From Whitmania pigra (Eukaryota > Annelida > Clitellata > Hirudinida > Haemopidae), in contig JAJTWR010000263.1 in assembly GCA_021613335.1 (NCBI GenBank), positions 92,501 to 156,500 on the forward strand: DNA of 64,000 nt, in the 5' to 3' direction. The position numbers were made by a program, and so were the translations under genes. Below the pieces are notes generated by a model, which was not told the origin of the DNA, ran no database searches, and saw nothing but the letters and a program-made list of their open reading frames with translations. Below, in pieces: positions 14,701-25,822 of this stretch (its first letter is position 1; the number at the start of each line of letters is the position of its first letter).

Positions 14701-17396
14701 ACCTCTCATCACATTGAGGCGTTTCCGGCATCTGTCGTTAACAGCGGCCGTGTGAGCGTTCCAGGTTGTCCAGAATTACTCTTAGGAACGCTGCAGACGG
14801 ACCAAGCTACTTGACAAAGATCTTGTTCTCGACAGGAGACTGATATTGGAAACTCTCCCATTGGTTGCATTGCCGCGTCGACTCGACTGGAAACTCAAAA
14901 AAAAAAATAATGTTTTATTAACGCCCGTTGTACATCTAAATGATTAGGACGGTGCTCCCGCAGCGGAGTTCGAATCCGAGCTGCCATCGTGAGAGGCGAG
15001 TTGCTCTCCGATTGGCTGGATAACGAAGCTACTTTTGACGCTTCGTTTTATACTATCACGGCGATACTTGCCGGCAGACTCGACGTAGACTTGCCGCGAT
15101 GAGGGAAGTCACTTGAAATCTCTCTTGAACCATATCCACTGAGAAGCCGCTTCTGCAGCTCTGGAAACGTCTGTCAAGACCTATCTCATAAATGGTGAGA
15201 GGCCACAGGATTCTTGGAAGCAGAACAAACTGCAATATCAAAACCTTGAATTTTCCGGGCAATGGGCAATCTGTTGATTGCATCCATCTCCTCCTTTTTT
15301 GACAGCTACCTCCTGCATTCTGTCGGACAAATCTACGTCGAATATCCTTTCTAAGCTTTTCACGTGTTCTTTCGATAAGTAAGAATTCTTTTGTCCCCAA
15401 CGAAGAAGAAAGCATGTTCGCGAATTTTGCCTCTTGTAAATAAACCAATAGAATAGCTCGTGGGTATTACAAAATGCGATACAATTAATCATGCGAATTG
15501 ATTACAGCTATTTATTTCTCAGGCTACAATATTTCGTAATGGTTATCTTTCTTTGCATTTTATGGTTTTTATAATAATATTAATAATCAGATCAATTAGA
15601 AGCTCTTGTCTATTAGATAGTCTATGTTAGCGAATAAAAGAAGTTTTTCTAAAATGGCGCAAATTCCTCAATATTATACAAAAATAAATGGAAAGTAACT
15701 CTGGTTGATATTAATTCCAACGTTTTTATGTAATTATGGTTACGATATGGCTGCAAAAGCTCATGTTCTTTTAAAATTACTAATTTCATTTAAAAGGACA
15801 GCACTCAATCACATCATTGAGGAGGTTAGCAATGCAAGAAGGTTAGATTCGTTTTTGAGTGCCTTAAATTTACAAGATATTTGAAATATTTCATATTTCA
15901 CAGAACCCTCCCGACAGCCATTCTTCTGAGCATTTTGTTGGTAATTGCCTTTTATATATTGACCAACTTAACCTATTTTACTCTGCTGGACAAATCAGAA
16001 GCTATTTCTTCTCAAGCTATAGCTATCGTGAGTCCCCGAAATAAAAGCGGACATATTTGAAAATTAATAATTCAGAAATTTAATATATTTAAGTTTTAGC
16101 TGTTGAATTAGTTATAATAGCTGTTGAAATGTAATATAAAAATATAAATAATGTACTTATAAATTAATTATAAATTGTTTATTAACTGCAGACTTCATCC
16201 ATGAAAATCTCCATTGTTGGAGGATGGATAATTTCCATACTAATTGGAGTAACTGCTTGTTCCAGTTATAATACCGCTCAACTGATAGAATCGAGGTGAA
16301 ATCAATTTAAAAATAATTTTTGTAAATGCATGAAAGTTATTTAGCGCTACTTATAAATCCATACCTCGGTTAAAACTTTATCCTTTATTCGAGATTACCT
16401 CAAAGAGGATAGAAAGCGTCAATATTTCGTTCGAATGCAATTTTAAGTTTTTCGACAACAATAATCAATGTAGTCATAAAATAACGTAATAATAAAACTA
16501 AATTTTAGTGATTACCAATGAGATTAATTGAGAAGAATGTTGTGAAGCGCAAATAATAAATTATAAAAAGCAACAATCAGTATTTACACTCATGAAAAAA
16601 TGTCGCATTTGCAGAGTGGCTTTCGCTGGAGCTAGAAACGGCCATTTACCAAGGAGTTTGTCATTCATCAACATCAAGTATATTTCGCCTATTGTTGCTG
16701 TCATTTTTATGGTGAGCTAAAAAAAATTCAGAGATGGCTTAATTTTTAATGATCAAATGTTCTTGTAGAATTTTGCAGCCGTGCTCCACAGCTGGGTTTT
16801 TGAAATCAAATATCTTCTGAATAATATTATTTTCAGTTCTCTTGCATTTGAATTTCTTATGTCGGTAGGATATTTGAGGCTTAGAATTAAGTTACGTAAT
16901 GTGGTAGACAAACAAGACATGCAGTTCAAGGTTGGAACAAATTTTTTCTATTAAATAAACCGTGAGTTATAGAAAATGATATCTTGAAATGTTTTCTGAG
17001 AATTATAAGTTGAAGTAGAAGTAGTAGTTGATGGATGATAAAATTTAGCTATTTTGGATACTTTTTAAACTCATTTAATAGATGCCTCTGGCAATCCACG
17101 TTGTGTATACAGTATTTATCTTCGCCGTCACTTTAATTCCGTTGATTACAAATTTTGTGGCGTCGGCATCTTTCTTCTTTGTGCTCACGGCCTGCTACAC
17201 AATTTACTATCACATATTTGTAAAAGGAAGATTATCATTCAAGTGGATGATGAATTATTCAGGTTATATTGTATTATATGCATTTATTAACCCAACAAAT
17301 TTAAATTATTTAATTTTTTTTCTTCTCAATGCAGACAAAATAAACAATTTTATTCAAAAGCTGTTATACTGTGCACCAGAAGAAAAATTTAATTGA
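11732..17396 (+). CDS. SLC7 LAT-type transporter copy C, ten exons, LINE in intron 3
   Basis: Exons: 11732-12167, 12325-12450, 12761-12863, 15797-15841, 15904-16027, 16192-16295, 16615-16711, 16769-16930, 17082-17262, 17335-17396; all have AG/GT borders and the total frame is open (about 479 aa). The start used by B and D is changed to TTG here and followed by a 10-base deletion, so the first usable Met is at 11732 (ATCATGG context), 26 codons shorter at the cytosolic N-terminus. GSGIFISP, YGDCEIP and the C-terminus IQKLLYCAPEEKFN are kept. The TM6 motif FSYQGW is altered: exon 3 ends GG instead of TG, turning the invariant Trp into Gly. Intron 3 holds a 2.6-kb antisense LINE. Structure intact, but the Trp loss makes normal transport doubtful. 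Confidence 0.75.
12877..15486 (-). mobile_element. Degenerate LINE (reverse transcriptase/RNase H) antisense in intron 3 of copy C
   Basis: Minus-strand fragments in order: RT thumb-like GKFKVLILQFVLLPRILWPLTIYE (about 15250-15170), a post-RT segment (14702-14331) and an RNase H domain (14083-13649) with ETELAAIEDCLMLL, ILSDSLSAIQCL and VTLVWVPA. The frame then shifts by one base, and the lost frame continues DIPGNEKADTLAKLA, the usual end of LINE RNase H. Several shifts and stops make it dead. I-like or related clade by the presence of RNase H. A 55-codon ORF on + (13191-13358) and a SINE-tail remnant (13117-13160) lie at its 3' side. The same insertion is in C'. Confidence 0.8.
14891..15050 (-). 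mobile_element. SINE family 1 copy nested in the LINE
   Basis: AATGTTTTATTAACGCCCGT and 'GATTAGGACGGTGCTCCCGCAG' match the family-1 SINE body; on the minus strand the B box is GGATTCGAACTCC. The tRNA-like head is more diverged than in the 10269 and 39211 copies. It lies in a roughly 345-bp insert (about 14715-15060) that is missing from the otherwise near-identical LINE of copy C', so it arrived after, or was lost since, the block duplication. Confidence 0.6.
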
Positions 17397-18121
17397 ACGT
17401 AAACTGATATAAAGCGTTTGTCTAAGTCACAAGAAACAAATTTGTCAACTTTGATAATTTATAAACATAAACAATGTCAACGATTAAACAAATAAATGCT
17501 GACATAAAATGGTCTAAAATAAGCAAACGTAAATAGCCGAAAAGTACATTTTGTAATTGAATAAATGGCTCAAATCGGTTGAGCTAACATTAATCAGTGT
17601 TATCATGCCAATTAAATTTTAACTTCATAGTTTTATTACATTTCTGGAATGTCATTTTTTGAAAAATTGATTGTGTACATAAACATCTACATGATCCTAA
17701 TATGAATGTTAAGAAAGCACCAACCGATATTAAATCTTTTCAGCAAAAACTTGTCAAGCGTCATAATGATTTGAGGCAAGTTGTTGTATAAAGCACTAAA
17801 ACAAAATACTCAGTCTGGGGATTGATATGAGCAGAAGAAGTAGGTGACATCGGAAGATTCTTGGAGAACTGACAAAAGGACTTTCAGCAGAAAAAATTGT
17901 GTTATGAAGAGCATATTTGATAAACAGGAAATGTAAACACGCCTTTACGACTAAAAGACCTCAGCACAAAATTTGGATTTCTGCTGAACGAAAAAATCTT
18001 CTATATGATACAGATGTCGATGCAATTGCCTAGACTTTCAAATTTCAATTTTTAAATTAATTTTTTCTTTATATTTCCAGTTTTTAGTTTGTTCTTTCTT
18101 GGCCTGCATACATACATCCAT
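17397..18121. other. 3' flank of copy C
   Basis: No coding gene seen. It contains the 'GCTGACATAAAATGGTCTAA' block common to the 3' flanks of the family and short degenerate transposase-like frames around 17800-18000. Positions 17397-17740 match 36651-36978 behind copy C'; after that the two diverge. Confidence 0.6.
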
Positions 18122-19010
18122 GCTCGTGCCAGTGATGCCAAATACTTAAGTACTTTCACGATTGTGTACTTAGTACTTGTCCTTTAAACACATTTTTTAT
18201 GTACTTATTAGTAAGTACATTTCACTTATAGCCGAGTACTTTTAAATTTTTGTTTTTTAAGATAAAAGTGCTAATGTATTGTTTTCTAATCTTCAGCGTT
18301 TCATTTACTATATGCCTGTCTTTTTGTTTCCTTTGTTCTCTTTATATTGTCGATTGTTCTCATTTGTTGGAAGATGGCTGAACTATTTGAACGTTCCGAA
18401 AGCCAATAAAGCACTGGCAAGTGATGCGACTTTCAAGCGAATGTATCGTTCAGTGGCTGGAAAATGTTCCAGTTTGAGCAATGCGTCACATCAAAGTTCA
18501 AAAACTGAAGCTGTATTTGATGTACTTGGGAGAACAATACCTAAGCCAAACTTAACTCGTTGGAACTCTGAATTTGACGGTTACAGAACCATCTATAAGG
18601 ACAAACTTAATATCGTGATGGAACGCTTGCAGCTGCCAAAGTTCAGCTCTCAGGATTTCACGTTCTTGAAGGAATGAATTGAAGTAATGAGACCAATAGC
18701 ACAAGCTCTAGACAATTTATAAGGAGAAGACACATCTGGAGCTTATTTTGGTTTCATTCTCCCAACATCACACATCATACAACTAAGACTTAATTCGGCT
18801 TTATCGACTTATCTTGCAAGTTTAATAGTAGCTATTCAGGCTGGAATGCAGAAAAGGTTTGAAGATATTTTGAAATTTGAGAACATAGCATAAACTTCAA
18901 GATGAAAGCTTGTATAATCGCATACTTCAAAGTTCGCTGGCTTCCATCAATACATCGCAAGGTGTGTGAAGAAGTGTTTGTTGCCGAAGTCAAACGCATG
19001 AATGAAATAA
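18122..19010 (+). mobile_element. hAT transposon, left part only
   Basis: The 8-bp GCTCGTGC (18122-18129) precedes the terminal sequence CAGTGATGCCAAATACTTAA, followed by many AAGTACTT motifs in both orientations, as in hAT subterminal regions. A frame at 18279-18677 contains KPNLTRWNSEFDGYR and LNIVMERLQLPKFSSQDFTF, the hAT transposase 'TRWNS-YD' region. It continues through stops as EVMRPIAQALDNL and GAYFGFILPTSHII. It ends abruptly near 19010, where sequence like intron 2 of copy D begins. A pseudogene fragment; its right end is at 38249. Confidence 0.8.
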
Positions 19011-19260
19011 TTTCCAGATGTACCTGAGCAAATATTAGCAATGCAACAACGTGTTTGTGTAATAATAAAATAATAAATTGCAATATAACCATAATTCGTA
19101 TCGTATCGTATCGCATCGTATCGTATCATATTATATTATATAACTTTAAGTCGAAATAGTTGAGTTTCTGAGATAATTTTAAATTAAGTATTAAACTGGC
19201 TCGGGTCAGTAACAATTTGAATATCGTAAGAATAACCGAGTGTTGTAAGAGTTCAAATTC

Positions 19261-19495
19261 CAGTGCTAGAAAAAATGTTACGGCATAACTTATAGGAACT
19301 ATTGACCCACATGAAAGGAAATTTTGCACGATTTATTTGATTATAGTCCATTGCATAACTGAGTTAATTTGGAAATTTTGCATGATGCTTGCAAATGGTG
19401 CTTTATATAATTGCTGAAAATTTCAGCAAGATATGTTAATTTGTAAGGAAATATCCATAAAAAGTTTGAATGTCGTAACAATATTGCTAGCACTG
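19261..19495. mobile_element. 235-bp MITE with CAGTGCTAG termini in copy A' intron 3
   Basis: It starts CAGTGCTAGAAAAAATGTTA and ends ...GTCGTAACAATATTGCTAGCACTG; the ends are inverted repeats over about 26 bp with a few mismatches. It is absent from the matching place in copy A (about 2495-2500). No direct flanking duplication is visible, and about 7 bp of the copy A sequence are missing around it, so the insertion mode is unclear. Confidence 0.7.
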
Positions 19496-20043
19496 TATAT
19501 TCGTTTCTTTGAAATATTAAGGAATGCACTCAACGTCATCACTGAAGAGATACACAATCCAAAAAAGTAAGATGTACCACTTTAATTTGGCATAAAATTT
19601 GCAATATTCCATGTTTTCCAGAACTCTTCCGACGGCAAGCATTCTGAGCACGTCACTTGTAACCACTTTGTATGTACTGGTTAATTTAACATATCTGACA
19701 ATTTTGAACAAATCGGAGGCTACATCTACTCAAGCTATTGCTATTGTAAGTGTGAAATTCAGACGCAATTCATTGCATCATTTTAATTTGACAATTTTAT
19801 TATTAAACAAATATTAATTTTTATTGTTTCATTTATGTTATGTTATTTTTACGTAACCTTTATGCGGTACCTGATGTGACAAGCTAAATAATGTAAATTT
19901 AAAACATTGAAAACACAAGGCGTCTCTGGCGCCTTATAAATTAATTATTATTATTAATATTATTTACGTGAATGTAAAGAATGAAGGGATGCAGTCTGTC
20001 TAGGAAAACGAAAAATCCAGAATTTAAAAATGTAATTATATAA

Positions 20044-20343
20044 ATGGTGGTCACAACGTTGTCACACCCTCCATCTACGCCAAGAAAATGCTCCACCACT
20101 CACAGGCTCAATTTCTTTACCAACCGAATCGCGAAACTCTGGATCTCTCTGCCCCCAGATATTATCAGCTATCGACTCATGGTCGATTTAAGGCCTGGAT
20201 TTCCAACGCCGATTTGAGAAAGTTTCTAACGATTTAATTGGCCTGTAATGTCTTTATGTATTATACTCCAATTTGTGTTAGTAGTTACTTGTGACCCCCT
20301 TTTTTCTGGTTGAAATAAACAAATAAACAAATAAAATAAATAA
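20044..20343 (+). mobile_element. LINE 3' end in copy A' (duplicate of 3051-3350)
   Basis: The same segment as in intron 5 of copy A, with the same FFTNRIAKLWISLPPDI frame and AAATAAAC tail. It is shared by descent with the block, not an independent insertion. Confidence 0.7.
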
Positions 20344-20382
20344 AATGTGTGAGCAGAATGAACTTTGCATAACTAACCATTT

Positions 20383-20742
<360 letters not shown>

Positions 20743-22738
20743 TTATATTCTGCTTTTGCTACTTGTTCGCCGTGAGCGTCTTGATAACAAATGTTGACAA
20801 CAGACTTTAGCCATGAAACTCTCCATCATTGGAGGATGGATAACTTCCCTATTAATTGGAGTCACTGCTTGTTCCAGCTATAACACTGCCCATCTGGTAG
20901 GATCAAGGTGAATTTAATTTTTTACATAATTCTTAAATAGATCTTACAATGACACCAATTTATAATACGGAATATCAGAAAATCTTCTAAACTTACAATG
21001 TATCTCTTAAAAAAAACAAGAAGTAAGACAGATATTCTTTTTGACAGAATGGCCTTTGTTGGAGCTAGAAACAAACATATTCCCAAGTGCTTATCGTTCA
21101 TCAACATCAAATATGTTTCGCCGATTGTTGCTGTCATTTTTACAGTAAGCCAATGTAAAAGTGGCTGAATATTGAATTTTCAATAATTGAATGATCTTTT
21201 AGTGTGTTCCAACTGTGCTCTACAGCTGGCTATTTGAAGTCCAATATCTTCTTAATAACAGTACCTTCACTTTTCTTGCATTCGAATTTCTTCTATCGAC
21301 AGGGTACGTGAAGCATAGAATTAACTTACGTAATGTGGAGCAAGATAACAAATTTACGGTAGGATAGAGACGGATTTAGTTAAAAATGAAAGCATTTCTG
21401 TAGTTTGTTCACAAAATACGGGCATTTTCTTATTGCTAATTTTGTCAACTTTGAATATATGAAATTTAAAAAATTGCGAGGAAATGCAAATTTTATTTAA
21501 AATGAATTAAATTATTAAAGATTAGATTGATTAATGGAATTTTTAATAATAAAGATTAGAATGCCATCGTTCCAATAAATGCAGTCAATGAGAATGTCTG
21601 TATAACCATTTATGAGCAATTTATTGAGTGATGATTTCTTCATGATGATAACTTTTTTTCGACAAAGTTTATTATAATATATAACTATTATAAAATTAGT
21701 GCTATTATATTATATTTTAATACAATTTTTGTTTGCTAAGCTTTTAAATGGCTCCTGTCTCTATTGGGTTTTGCTGGTGGAGAGATATATGTATAACCTG
21801 ACCGTATTCTTTTATCGAAAAAAAATATTCATAAATCACTTAATCCCGAAATAGGTCCCTCTGGCAATCCACGTTGTATTCTGCACATTGCTCTTCGCTT
21901 TGACGTTAATTCCGTTGGTAACGAACTTTGTGGCATCGGCGTCTTTCTTTTGTGTTCTCACGGCCTGTTTCACTATTTATTATCATGTCTTTGTAAAAGG
22001 AAGATTTTCACCGAAGTGGACAAGGAAATCTTCAAGTAATATTTATCGCTTAATTACGAATTTATTGACTCATAAATTAAATTATATAATTTATTCTTCT
22101 CGTTACAGACAGAATAAACGATTTGATTCAAAAGTTATTATACTTCGCCCCAGAAGAGAAGTTTAATTGAAAGTATTCCGATCTAAAGTGTCTGTCCAAA
22201 TGATATTAAGAAAATTCAATTAGGACTTGTATGTCATCATGGCCAACTTTAGGAAGAAATTGAAAATTTGCAAATAATGATTTTATATCGTAAATCTATA
22301 AAATATGCAAGGGATCTTAGTAACACGAGGCCTCTTGAAAATTTAAATTTATAAACAACAATATTTTAAGCAACAGATAAATATGTTATGAAATTACAGG
22401 GCCGGATCAAGCCGGTGACCCGATTGAAAGACAACCATTTGAAAATCCCCTTATTGAATACATCATAGCACCAGTAAACTAATACTATATAAGTAACCAG
22501 TAAACTAATACTATATAAGTAGTTCACTATTAGTTGGGCAATACTGAACGGAGAATCTTCTTTCAATGCTACAGTATGTAATGCATCACAAAATGAGATG
22601 AAAACAAGTTATACTTATCAAATTTATTTACATAGAGAAATTCAGTTAAAATTATTTAATTTTCCATGAGAAAGTAAGGTATTACTAACAAGTAAATGTG
22701 GTTAGAATTAGAGATTTTTGTGTGGAAAGTCGCTAATG

Positions 22739-22846
22739 ATGTCAATAAAATCCAATTCATGCATTATATCTGGCTCTATTCTTTTGATAGCCACGTTCAC
22801 AAGTTTTATCTACTTAACAGATGTTCGTAATCGGTTTTCAATTAAG
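22739..22846 (+). other. Second copy of the orphan exon-like segment
   Basis: ATG at 22739, 36 codons (MSIKSNSCIISGSILLIATF... ending DVRNRFSIK), then the GTAAGA donor. Compared with 5628-5735 it has a handful of substitutions, no indel and no stop. As in the first copy, no joining exon is recognisable. Confidence 0.4.
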
Positions 22847-23084
22847 GTAAGAAACTTTCTTTTCTTTAATTTTCAGAAGGCTTGAGTTGTACTTCTTCCG
22901 CATGGCCATAATATAATGGGTTAAAAGCCACATTGCGGTGTGTCGAGTTTCAGGCTACACATAATATGTGAAATCAGACAGCTCTTTTTCTTGATTTTCA
23001 TAAGTGTCGAAGGAGTCATGCTTTGAGACGACGTAGTTTTTCAAGCTGGTCTATATCGCCACAGCAGTATTTAGATCTAGTTTT

Positions 23085-23889
23085 GGGTTACCCGTCAAAA
23101 TAGCCCAGGACAAAATAGCCCCGTCAAAATAGCTCAGGACAAAATAGCCCCGTCAGTGTATTTTAAAAAATATTTTTGTGAGTTGGATACATTAACCGAT
23201 AACTGATTCCAAATTTAATTCGAAGTTAGTGGTTTGAATGCTTTTATGACCTTTTTGAGTTTAAATGGTATCAGGGAATTTCATTAAGTGACTGATTTAT
23301 CGTCTAAAATATTATTAGGATTCCGGCTACTTCCTCACTTTACATGAACTTTTCAAGTTGGTGTTTAATATAAATTATCGATTGACAAGCAACATATGAA
23401 TCTGCATAAAGAGAATTTACCAGACACTCATTAAGTCACGAAGGTTCCTTTGACCGTTTAATTTCTTTTGATCCTTCCCCAATGTGTACAATGAAAGGTT
23501 TGATTTGGAATTGGAATTTAATCTAAGTTAACGATTGACGTACAACATATTCGAGCCACACAAAGTGAATCACCTTATCATCACGTCATGTGGACATGTA
23601 ACAGGCACCCCGTCATAATAGCCCGGCGACAAAATAGCCTCGTCAAAACACCACCATCAAAATATAAAGCTCATTTCATTTAATCAAATTTGAAATCAGT
23701 TATCGGTTAATGTCTTCAACTCATATAAAATTTTTTGTGTAAAGATACATTGATATTTTGTCCTGAGCTATTTTGTCATCGGGCTATATTGTCAGGGCTG
23801 TTTTATCGGGGCTGTTTTGTCGGGGCTATTTTGTCGTGGGCTGTTTTGACGGGATTGTTTTGTCGCGGGGCTGTTATAACGGGGTGCCC
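23085..23889. mobile_element. Second copy of the GACAAAATAGCCCC subterminal-repeat transposon
   Basis: Same flanks as 5972-6736 (GATCTAGTTTT on the left, CTTGTTTTGCTGTAG on the right; the right duplication now has one mismatch). The left array is shorter, and inside near 23606 an extra GGCACCCCGTCATAATAGCC segment looks like a nested end of the same family. Non-coding. Confidence 0.7.
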
Positions 23890-23989
23890 TTGTTTTGCTG
23901 TAGATTTGTTGTAGATATTTAGTACTAGCATCTGTCAAAATGCAGGAATATTATTTTTGACAAATCCGAAATAGATTTAAGTTTAAATG

Positions 23990-24120
23990 GTGCATCTGAC
24001 CATCTGCCAAGAGCCATAAATTATTGCGAACTCCATAATATCGATCACAAAAACGTGTCGCACGAGGAAGAGTTATTGTACCAAATCGCTTAAACTTTAT
24101 CGAAATGAATATTATCAGTT
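23990..24120 (+). promoter_or_regulatory. Shared upstream module (copy X instance)
   Basis: GTGCATCTGACCATCTGCCA plus AGAGCCATAAATTATTGC, matching the module before copy B. It lies about 490 bp before the broken start of X. Function inferred only from recurrence. Confidence 0.35.
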
Positions 24121-24483
24121 AAGCAACGATCATGAAAAGCCAGATAGTTACGAGTCGTTACGGTAATTTTGCCTCAATTTACTAATCACAAGTTTATAAG
24201 AAACAGAAAGATGGATATAATGTCAAACCAAGTCTAGAGTTGACTTAATTGTTACGCAGATATAAGAATGACAATCAATAAATATGTTAGTAACCTTGCA
24301 GTCTAGTCCATAGTTTTCAATAGGTCATGTAATTCGTTAGTTGTTATTGTTTAAGTAATTTAAAAAAAAGTCCACATTTTCTATAAACAACTTAAGATTT
24401 AACTAATAAGAATTTTTTGTTTTCGAATAAAAGTTTACAATGTAAGACAAATGGAATAAGGCACAACTTATCCTCAAAACGAA

Positions 24484-25210
24484 ATGAATGGCAAATTAAG
24501 ACAAAGCAAATATTTGAAAAAGATTGCAGGTGAAACGATATCATCACCTCCAATATCCATCGTGGAGATCAACGTAGAATCGGAAAAGTAACGATTAAAA
24601 AAGCGATTCGGTATTATGTATGGCGTGGCCGTAACAGTGGGGCTTGTGGTTGGATCCGGTATTTTCATCTCTCCTCAAGGAGTTCTCAAATATGTAGGAT
24701 CACTTGGCCTAACATTGATTGTTAAACGGATTATATGCCCTCCTTGGATCTCTGACTGCTGCTGAAATTGGACTCCACTTTCCTCTATCTGGAACAACTT
24801 ATGCTTATCTTTGTGAGTTGTATAGTCCCTACTTTAGAGTGCTCTTCCTGAGTCACTATTTATTACTCCTGAGGCCAGGAAGCAATGCCATAAAACTTAT
24901 AATTTTCGGACGCTATGTTTTGAAACCTCTGTATGGAGATCGTGAGATACCTCAATTGGCCATACTTACAATATCTTCTGTTCTGGCTTGTAAGTCATAT
25001 GATCATTCGATTACAAGAAGTACGATTACTTTTTCTTTCAAGTGAATACGTAGAATTAATTTATGAGCACAATTATATTTAAATTTTACAATACATTAAC
25101 TACATTTAAATCCAGTTTTTCTCGCATTTCTCAACTGCTTGAAGGTGAAGGTTGCACCCAGAGGACAATTCATCCTATCATTTCTCTCTGTTGTGACTCT
25201 TTATCATCAT
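24484..25210 (+). pseudogene. SLC7 LAT-type transporter copy X, exon 1 and part of exon 2, broken
   Basis: Exon 1 runs from ATG 24484 to 24989 with a normal GTAAGT donor, but a TTA codon has become TAA shortly after GTAGAATCGG (near 24588). A deletion with net loss of 8 bases near 24720 also removes the IIWAVGG core and shifts the frame. The heavy-chain cysteine in YGDCEIP is Arg (YGDREIP). Exon 2 starts at about 25116 but is cut off near 25205, where the sequence changes to the kind found downstream of copy B (compare 10020). Exons 3-10 are gone. A clear pseudogene remnant of a full unit. Confidence 0.85.
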
Positions 25211-25601
25211 TTCCTTATACCTACCTTTGATCTGACATTGAACTAGTCGATTTCTCAATCAGTCTCATGAATAGACCTTCAATTTTGTTAAAGTCCAACC
25301 AAAACATGTCCCAAAAACTATGAAAATTTACGGAAGTATTTAATGACTGATTTTCATAAATTTCATCCAAGAAGACATTTATAACTAAATGATGTACGGT
25401 AGTGTTTTTATAAAGCATCTAAACCAAAACACCAAAATCCAAAATTTTATTTGAATTACATCAAAATAAACCACCATGAAATCAATTTTATTATTATCAT
25501 ATATAATCATTATTTCAAATGTTTTTCCTCAGACAACTGCATCAAAATTTAACAATCTACAAAGATTCTTCCTTTATAAGATGCAATTATATTGTTAGAC
25601 A

Positions 25602-25698
25602 GGTTAAGACTGTATGCAAAGCTCTTAAGAACCCAAATAAAAGTACGGATATCATTAAATATGTTACGTTCTTAAGAGCTTTGCATACAGTCTTAACC
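25602..25698. repeat. Perfect 31-bp inverted repeat (hairpin) upstream of copy B'
   Basis: Left arm 25602-25632 begins GGTTAAGACTGTATGCAAAG and is the exact reverse complement of 25668-25698; the loop is 35 nt, and pairing can be extended about 5 bp past one mismatch. The right arm is the ancestral sequence (related text stands upstream of C and D), so the left arm is an inverted local copy. A DNA cruciform or RNA stem is possible; no function is shown. Confidence 0.85.
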
Positions 25699-25822
25699 AG
25701 TCTACTCAAATATAAAATTATTGTTATTTAAATAACAAAAAGTTTTAATTTTTCTAGTTATAAACTTTGTAAATAATTTCCGTTTTTTGATAAAACAAAG
25801 TACAACTGATCTGCAAGAAGAA

